The position numbers and the translations under genes were made by a program. 16,708 nt of DNA from Pseudomonadota bacterium (lineage in GTDB: Bacteria > Pseudomonadota > Gammaproteobacteria > Steroidobacterales > Steroidobacteraceae), in assembly GCA_021817875.1 (NCBI GenBank), contig JAKAFQ010000027.1, forward strand, positions 1 through 16,708, written 5' to 3'. Numbering within the stretch: position 1 is the stretch's first letter; each line of letters opens with the position of its first letter. Below the pieces are notes generated by a model. That model was not told the DNA's origin. It made no database searches and was given only the letters and a program-made list of their open reading frames with translations. Of this stretch, positions 14,201 to 16,708 are shown one piece after another.

Positions 14201-15682
14201 ATCGACCCGCTGAGCGGCGACATGTTCGTCTCGGACACATTCGGGGGTATCTTCCGGCTCTCCGGCTACAGCACCGGTCCCGGAACTTACGTCAGCTACG
14301 CGCTCGCCGGCGCAGAGGGCGTCGACGCGATCACGTTCGCACCCGATGGGACGCTGTATGCGGCCAATGAATCCTCCGGCGTGGTCTATTCGATCACGGG
14401 GACGAATTCGGCGACGCCCGGAGTGGCGACAGCCATCGCCACGATTGCCGGCGCCGATGGCATCACGCTGGTGACGAATCCTGCTGACGCCTCCCTTCCC
14501 TATGTGATCGTCAACGCGAACGGCGGCGAGATCATCAAGATCGATCAGACCACCTCTCCGGCGACGCTGACGACGATCTACAGCGGTGGGTCGCGCGGTG
14601 ACTTTGTCACGGTGGGACCGGATGGGTGCATGTACGCCACGCAGACCGATCGCGTGATCCGGATCACGAACGCGGATGGTACGTGCGACTTCCAGCCCGT
14701 CAGTGTGACGCCACAGGTGCATCTCGTGGCCGACTTTTCCGGGGCACCCCAGCAGGGCGGTACGGTGAGCTTCACGGCGTCGCTGCAGAACGTCGCGAAC
14801 CCCGCGGGAACTCCGATTGAGCTCGCCGTGAGCGGCGCCAACGGGGGTGTGCACGAGGGTATCGCGGATGCCAACGGCAACGTGACGCTCAGCTACCAAG
14901 GGGTGTATCCCGGTGCAGACCAGGTTGCCGCGGGCGCCATGCTTCCTGGCTTGTTCATCGTGTCGAGCCCGCTCGATGTCAATTGGGCAGCCGGGGCGCA
15001 CACGACCTTCATCGGCCTGAACGACAACCCCGCCCTGGTCGCGGCCAATCAGCCGCTGGCGCTGACGGCGAATCTGCTCGATGTCTCGGTCAACCCGGAG
15101 GCGCCGCTCGCCTCGCAGACGGTGGAGTTGAGTCTCGATGGGCAGGGCTGCAGCGCGGCGACCGACAGTACCGGTACGGCGAGCTGCACGGTGACACCGA
15201 TCACGACCGGAGTGGCGACGCTGAGCGCCGCGTTCGCCGGTGGGACGCACTACGTGGCCGCGGCGGCGACCCGACGGATCGACGTGCTGACGCCACCTCC
15301 CACCGTCTCGATCAGCGTCACTCCCGCCTCGATCTCCGCCGGGAGCAGTGCCACGCTTGATTGGTCGAGCACCAATGCGAGTGCCTGCTCCGCGGGCGGG
15401 GCGTGGAGCGGTTCGCAAGCCACGGCGGGCAGTCAGACCGTCTCGCCCGCGACGTCGGGCACCGACACCTACACCCTCACCTGCACCGACGCGGACGGCA
15501 GCGCGAGCGCCTCGGCGGCATTGACGGTGGCGGCGGCGGCATCGTCAGGGAGCGGGACGGTGAGCGGGCACTCGGGCGGCGGTGGCGCCCTGTCGATCCG
15601 GGTGCTCGCCCTGCTGGCCGGCCTGCTCGCGTTGCGCTTGCTCGCGAGCCGCGATCGAACCGGTGCCCGAAGGCGTTCCTGA
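11300..15682 (+). CDS. Multidomain secreted S53 (sedolisin/kumamolisin) peptidase with propeller, Ig-like domains and GlyGly-CTERM-like tail
   Basis: A 1460-residue exported endopeptidase; S53 enzymes usually act at acidic pH. Residues 1-33 are a signal peptide with a long basic start. Residues about 58-190 form the pro-kumamolisin activation domain (KWYLHSLYDPRSPHYRHFLS). An insertion (about 195-308) precedes the catalytic domain (about 309-622). The catalytic residues are E361 and D365 in GESEVLLDID, D445 in SGAGDHGS and S559 in GGTSVAAP. The usual calcium-site motif is poorly conserved. Downstream are two invasin/Big-like domains (about 632-732 and 735-832), an NHL/SMP-30-like propeller region (about 845-1130, repeats such as IAFDPQGDLLVGD and ITFAPDGTLYAAN), two more Ig-like domains (about 1134-1330) and a final one (1333-1412). 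The C-terminus is SGGGG, a hydrophobic helix and RDRTGARRR. AGGGA lies 6 nt before the ATG. Confidence 0.9.
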   Translation: MKKNRKNNGWRRAVLIGATLIGWGTGPATVLARPAGRLPGSVIPALARARRVAVSAPEAHQSLTLTLVLRRTHPRRFKWYLHSLYDPRSPHYRHFLSGRALADRFGPSRAEYARVLRYLRAQGFHAVAGSADRLTVTMRASRARIERALRIHIGDYRIGERRFYANDRAPWLPASIAPGVQAIVGLSDFAQPAHIGSAEILSQFPPQEEGTEAYTCWLAHRVHNGTTIAPAGGLVGPLAGLDTMGADAALTLVLTTLNFQCATDELNLVAAYAAGVQPTSDHQIGVHSTRRFIRSAASSSSGTGSSLPGAGETVGLLEFDTFHPSDVQNYLNLIGLGSSFGNLSEVAVNGGVSTPGSGESEVLLDIDAVMSEAPGAKVVVFDGPFQGRGTFQSMLNAMISAGVNVISNSWAYCENETDLADVQSINSILQTAAADGITVVSGAGDHGSTCLDGAANTIPVPADAPYITAVGGTSAQPNLLGTYGSETWWNGANGTPPTGQGGFGVSRFFPAPAYQSSLSSSTMRSVPDVSAPADPLHGYRICQADAGGCPTTWLYGGTSVAAPIWAGFVAVLDQALGKPLGFLNPILYPLAGSGAFHSAASMGSDFAHVGLGSPNVGVLKEILAGQTPAAPVLADSAIRVFPLIATAGTTSAGVAVLLRDANYNPVSGQSVTLTANSGSHAQIVAVDPTTTADNGAALFTVTDSVPEVVTLTASTSGGALPSTGTLTFVSPPAASGGINVSPTLVTANGSDTATITVTLKDASGNPSPGKIVGLSQGNGASQISATTATTDATGTVSFTATDETAETVTYTATDITDGNLPVPGSAQVQFTSASGPPPCNVGLGTAGAGYTVSTFASGFFYNASCIGPVGIAFDPQGDLLVGDASNGNLYQFSPEGGSADPGHLIGTPFGSSVQLSGLVFGRHGSLYASARAGGLCTATNDIAQLDPSTAQIIRQLNAPDSCVLGLAIDPLSGDMFVSDTFGGIFRLSGYSTGPGTYVSYALAGAEGVDAITFAPDGTLYAANESSGVVYSITGTNSATPGVATAIATIAGADGITLVTNPADASLPYVIVNANGGEIIKIDQTTSPATLTTIYSGGSRGDFVTVGPDGCMYATQTDRVIRITNADGTCDFQPVSVTPQVHLVADFSGAPQQGGTVSFTASLQNVANPAGTPIELAVSGANGGVHEGIADANGNVTLSYQGVYPGADQVAAGAMLPGLFIVSSPLDVNWAAGAHTTFIGLNDNPALVAANQPLALTANLLDVSVNPEAPLASQTVELSLDGQGCSAATDSTGTASCTVTPITTGVATLSAAFAGGTHYVAAAATRRIDVLTPPPTVSISVTPASISAGSSATLDWSSTNASACSAGGAWSGSQATAGSQTVSPATSGTDTYTLTCTDADGSASASAALTVAAAASSGSGTVSGHSGGGGALSIRVLALLAGLLALRLLASRDRTGARRRS
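15551..15679 (+). other. GlyGly-CTERM-like sorting tail of the S53 peptidase
   Basis: The last 43 codons encode a Ser/Gly-rich linker with GGGG (residues 1426-1429), a single hydrophobic helix (about 1431-1449) and a basic end (RDRTGARRR). This tripartite layout matches GlyGly-CTERM signals cut by rhombosortase, not PEP-CTERM, because no PEP motif is present. No rhombosortase is visible in the window. Confidence 0.6.
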
Positions 15683-15712
15683 GAGGGACCCCCGCCCGCG
15701 GCGTCCCCGGGG

Positions 15713-16435
15713 TCAGGCCATCCCGCCGTTGACCGACAGGATCTGGGCGGTGATGTAGGAAGCCTCGTCCGAGGCGAGGAACGCCACCAGGTGCGCGACG
15801 TCCTCGGGGCTGCCGGCGCGGGCCATGGGCACCAGGCGCCTGATGGCCGCCTCGTCGAACAGCGCCTCGCTCATCGGGGTCGCGATCAGGCCCGGCGCGA
15901 CGGCGTTGACGGTGATGCCGCGGGTCGCCAGCTCGAGCGCGAGCGCCTTGGTCGCGGAGTTCAAGGCGCCCTTGGCGGCGGCGTAGTTGGTCTGTCCCCG
16001 GTTGCCGATCAGGGCGGACACCGAGGAGATGTTGATGATGCGGCCCCAGCGGGTGCGGATCATCGGCAGCAGCAGCGGCTGCGTGACGTTGAAGAATCCA
16101 TTCACCGACACGTCGATGACGCGATGCCACTGGTCGGGACGCATGCCGGGCAGCACCGCATCGTCGTGAATGCCCGCATTGTTGACCAGGACCTGGATCG
16201 GGCCGGCGAGCGCTGCGAGCGCCTGCCGCGTGCCCTGTGCATCCGTCACGTCGAAATGCACCGCGGCGGCGCTGCCGCCGGCGGAGCGGATCTGCCCGGC
16301 GAGCGCCTCGGCCGCCTCGAGGCCCTGCCGGGCGTGGATGTACACGTGCAGGCCCGCGAGCGCCAGGCGGCGACAGATCGCCGCGCCGATGCCGCCGCTG
16401 CCGCCGGTGACCAGGGCCCGTCTGCTGTGGTTCAT
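15713..16435 (-). CDS. fabG: 3-oxoacyl-ACP reductase, FabG-like SDR
   Basis: A 240-residue classical short-chain dehydrogenase that likely reduces 3-ketoacyl-ACP with NADPH. It shows the cofactor motif TGGSGGIG (10-17), NNAG (85-88), the catalytic tetrad N112/S138/Y151/K155 (within FDVTDA-, INISS- and NYAAAKGAL-type contexts) and PGLIATPM (181-188). The ending SVNGGMA is typical of FabG. The start at 16435 is set by the MNHSRRALVTGG beginning and by a 4-bp ATGA overlap with the upstream dehydratase. The in-frame extension to 16519 is not protein-like. In aryl polyene clusters the ApeQ reductase follows the ApeP dehydratase in the same way, so this may be ApeQ-like; ordinary fatty-acid synthesis is the alternative. 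Confidence 0.88.
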   Translation of the reverse strand: MNHSRRALVTGGSGGIGAAICRRLALAGLHVYIHARQGLEAAEALAGQIRSAGGSAAAVHFDVTDAQGTRQALAALAGPIQVLVNNAGIHDDAVLPGMRPDQWHRVIDVSVNGFFNVTQPLLLPMIRTRWGRIINISSVSALIGNRGQTNYAAAKGALNSATKALALELATRGITVNAVAPGLIATPMSEALFDEAAIRRLVPMARAGSPEDVAHLVAFLASDEASYITAQILSVNGGMA

Positions 16436-16708
16436 GGAGGATTCCTGTGGCGTGCCGCGGCGCCGAGCGGACCCAACACGATGCCCGCGCGGCCGCTGAG
16501 CAGGGTGCGCCCGGCGCACTCGAGGGAGAACTCGTACAGCGCGCTGCCCTCATCGCCCGCCAGGCGCTGCGCGCGCACCAGCAGGGTGCTGCTGAGGTCA
16601 TCCAGCCGCGTGACGTGCAGCAACAGGTTGCGGACGCTGGTGAGATAGCCCACCCGCGCCTCGGTGCCGGTGAGCGCCGCGACGATCGCGCTCTCCACCG
16701 CCATCGCC
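16432..16708 (-). CDS. ApeP-like 3-hydroxyacyl-ACP dehydratase, hotdog fold (5' end outside window)
   Basis: Only the C-terminal 91 residues are present, and the frame runs to the window edge. The Met at 16704 is probably internal, since it falls in the conserved helix (AMAVESAIVAALTG). Visible family features are VGYLTSVRNLLLHVTRLDD, then alternating strands LLVRAQRLAGDEGSALYEF and AGRTLLSGRAGIVL, as in ApeP/FabZ-related hotdog proteins. The enzyme would dehydrate 3-hydroxyacyl-ACP, the step after the FabG-like reductase encoded just downstream with a 4-bp overlap. The polar C-terminus (AARHRNPP) is short. The exact subfamily cannot be confirmed without the N-terminal half, which holds the active site. 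Confidence 0.7.
   Translation of the reverse strand, partial: AMAVESAIVAALTGTEARVGYLTSVRNLLLHVTRLDDLSSTLLVRAQRLAGDEGSALYEFSLECAGRTLLSGRAGIVLGPLGAAARHRNPP

Noticed and set aside
15685..15707. GGGAC/GTCCC pairing as a terminator between the S53 and fabG genes
   Set aside because: The stem is only 5 bp with a 13-base loop and no T-tract.

Overview
The window is a high-GC bacterial chromosome segment, most likely from a gammaproteobacterium. This is inferred from the combination of a Tad/Flp pilus locus, a PEP-CTERM protein, a probable GlyGly-CTERM tail and an ApeP-like dehydratase next to a FabG-like reductase. No rRNA, tRNA, IS element, phage gene or CRISPR array was seen. The two window edges cut through genes.

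Region 1 (1-4706, minus strand) is the head of a Tad (tight adherence) pilus operon, transcribed right to left: flp pilin, cpaA/tadV prepilin peptidase, an AAA+ ATPase with an N-terminal winged-helix-like region, cpaB/rcpC, and the cpaC/rcpA secretin, whose 3' end lies outside the window in a 30-bp tandem repeat encoding an Ala/Pro-rich tail. Pilin, maturation peptidase and outer-membrane pore are therefore all present. The motor ATPase and platform proteins (TadA/B/C) would be expected past the left edge.

Region 2 (5002-7670, plus strand) diverges from the Tad operon and holds two translationally coupled genes: a polytopic GT-C-like membrane protein and a dolichol-phosphate-mannose-synthase-like GT2 fused to a GtrA domain. 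Together they look like a module that makes and uses a polyprenyl-linked sugar in the envelope.

Region 3 (7671-10748) contains a secreted PEP-CTERM protein behind an AT-rich promoter region carrying a good sigma-54 -24/-12 match and a perfect FNR/Anr-type box. It is followed by a TMEM175-family potassium channel (minus), a beta-carbonic anhydrase (plus) and a small coiled-coil/single-TM protein (minus).

Region 4 (10749-15682) is a 551-bp intergenic region with two inverted repeats, then a 1460-residue secreted S53 (sedolisin/kumamolisin) peptidase. Its protease unit is followed by Ig-like domains, an NHL/SMP-30-like propeller region, more Ig-like domains and a Gly-rich/TM/basic tail.

Region 5 (15713-16708, minus) is the end of a fatty-acid-type operon: an ApeP-like hotdog dehydratase (5' end outside the window) overlapping a FabG-like 3-ketoacyl-ACP reductase. 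This may be the edge of an aryl-polyene-type cluster.

The common theme is the cell surface: pilus, glycan modification, sorted surface proteins, a secreted protease and possibly a lipid pigment. The most distinctive items are the PEP-CTERM promoter (sigma-54 plus FNR box), the mosaic S53 protease, and the nonstandard AAA+ ATPase inside the Tad operon.
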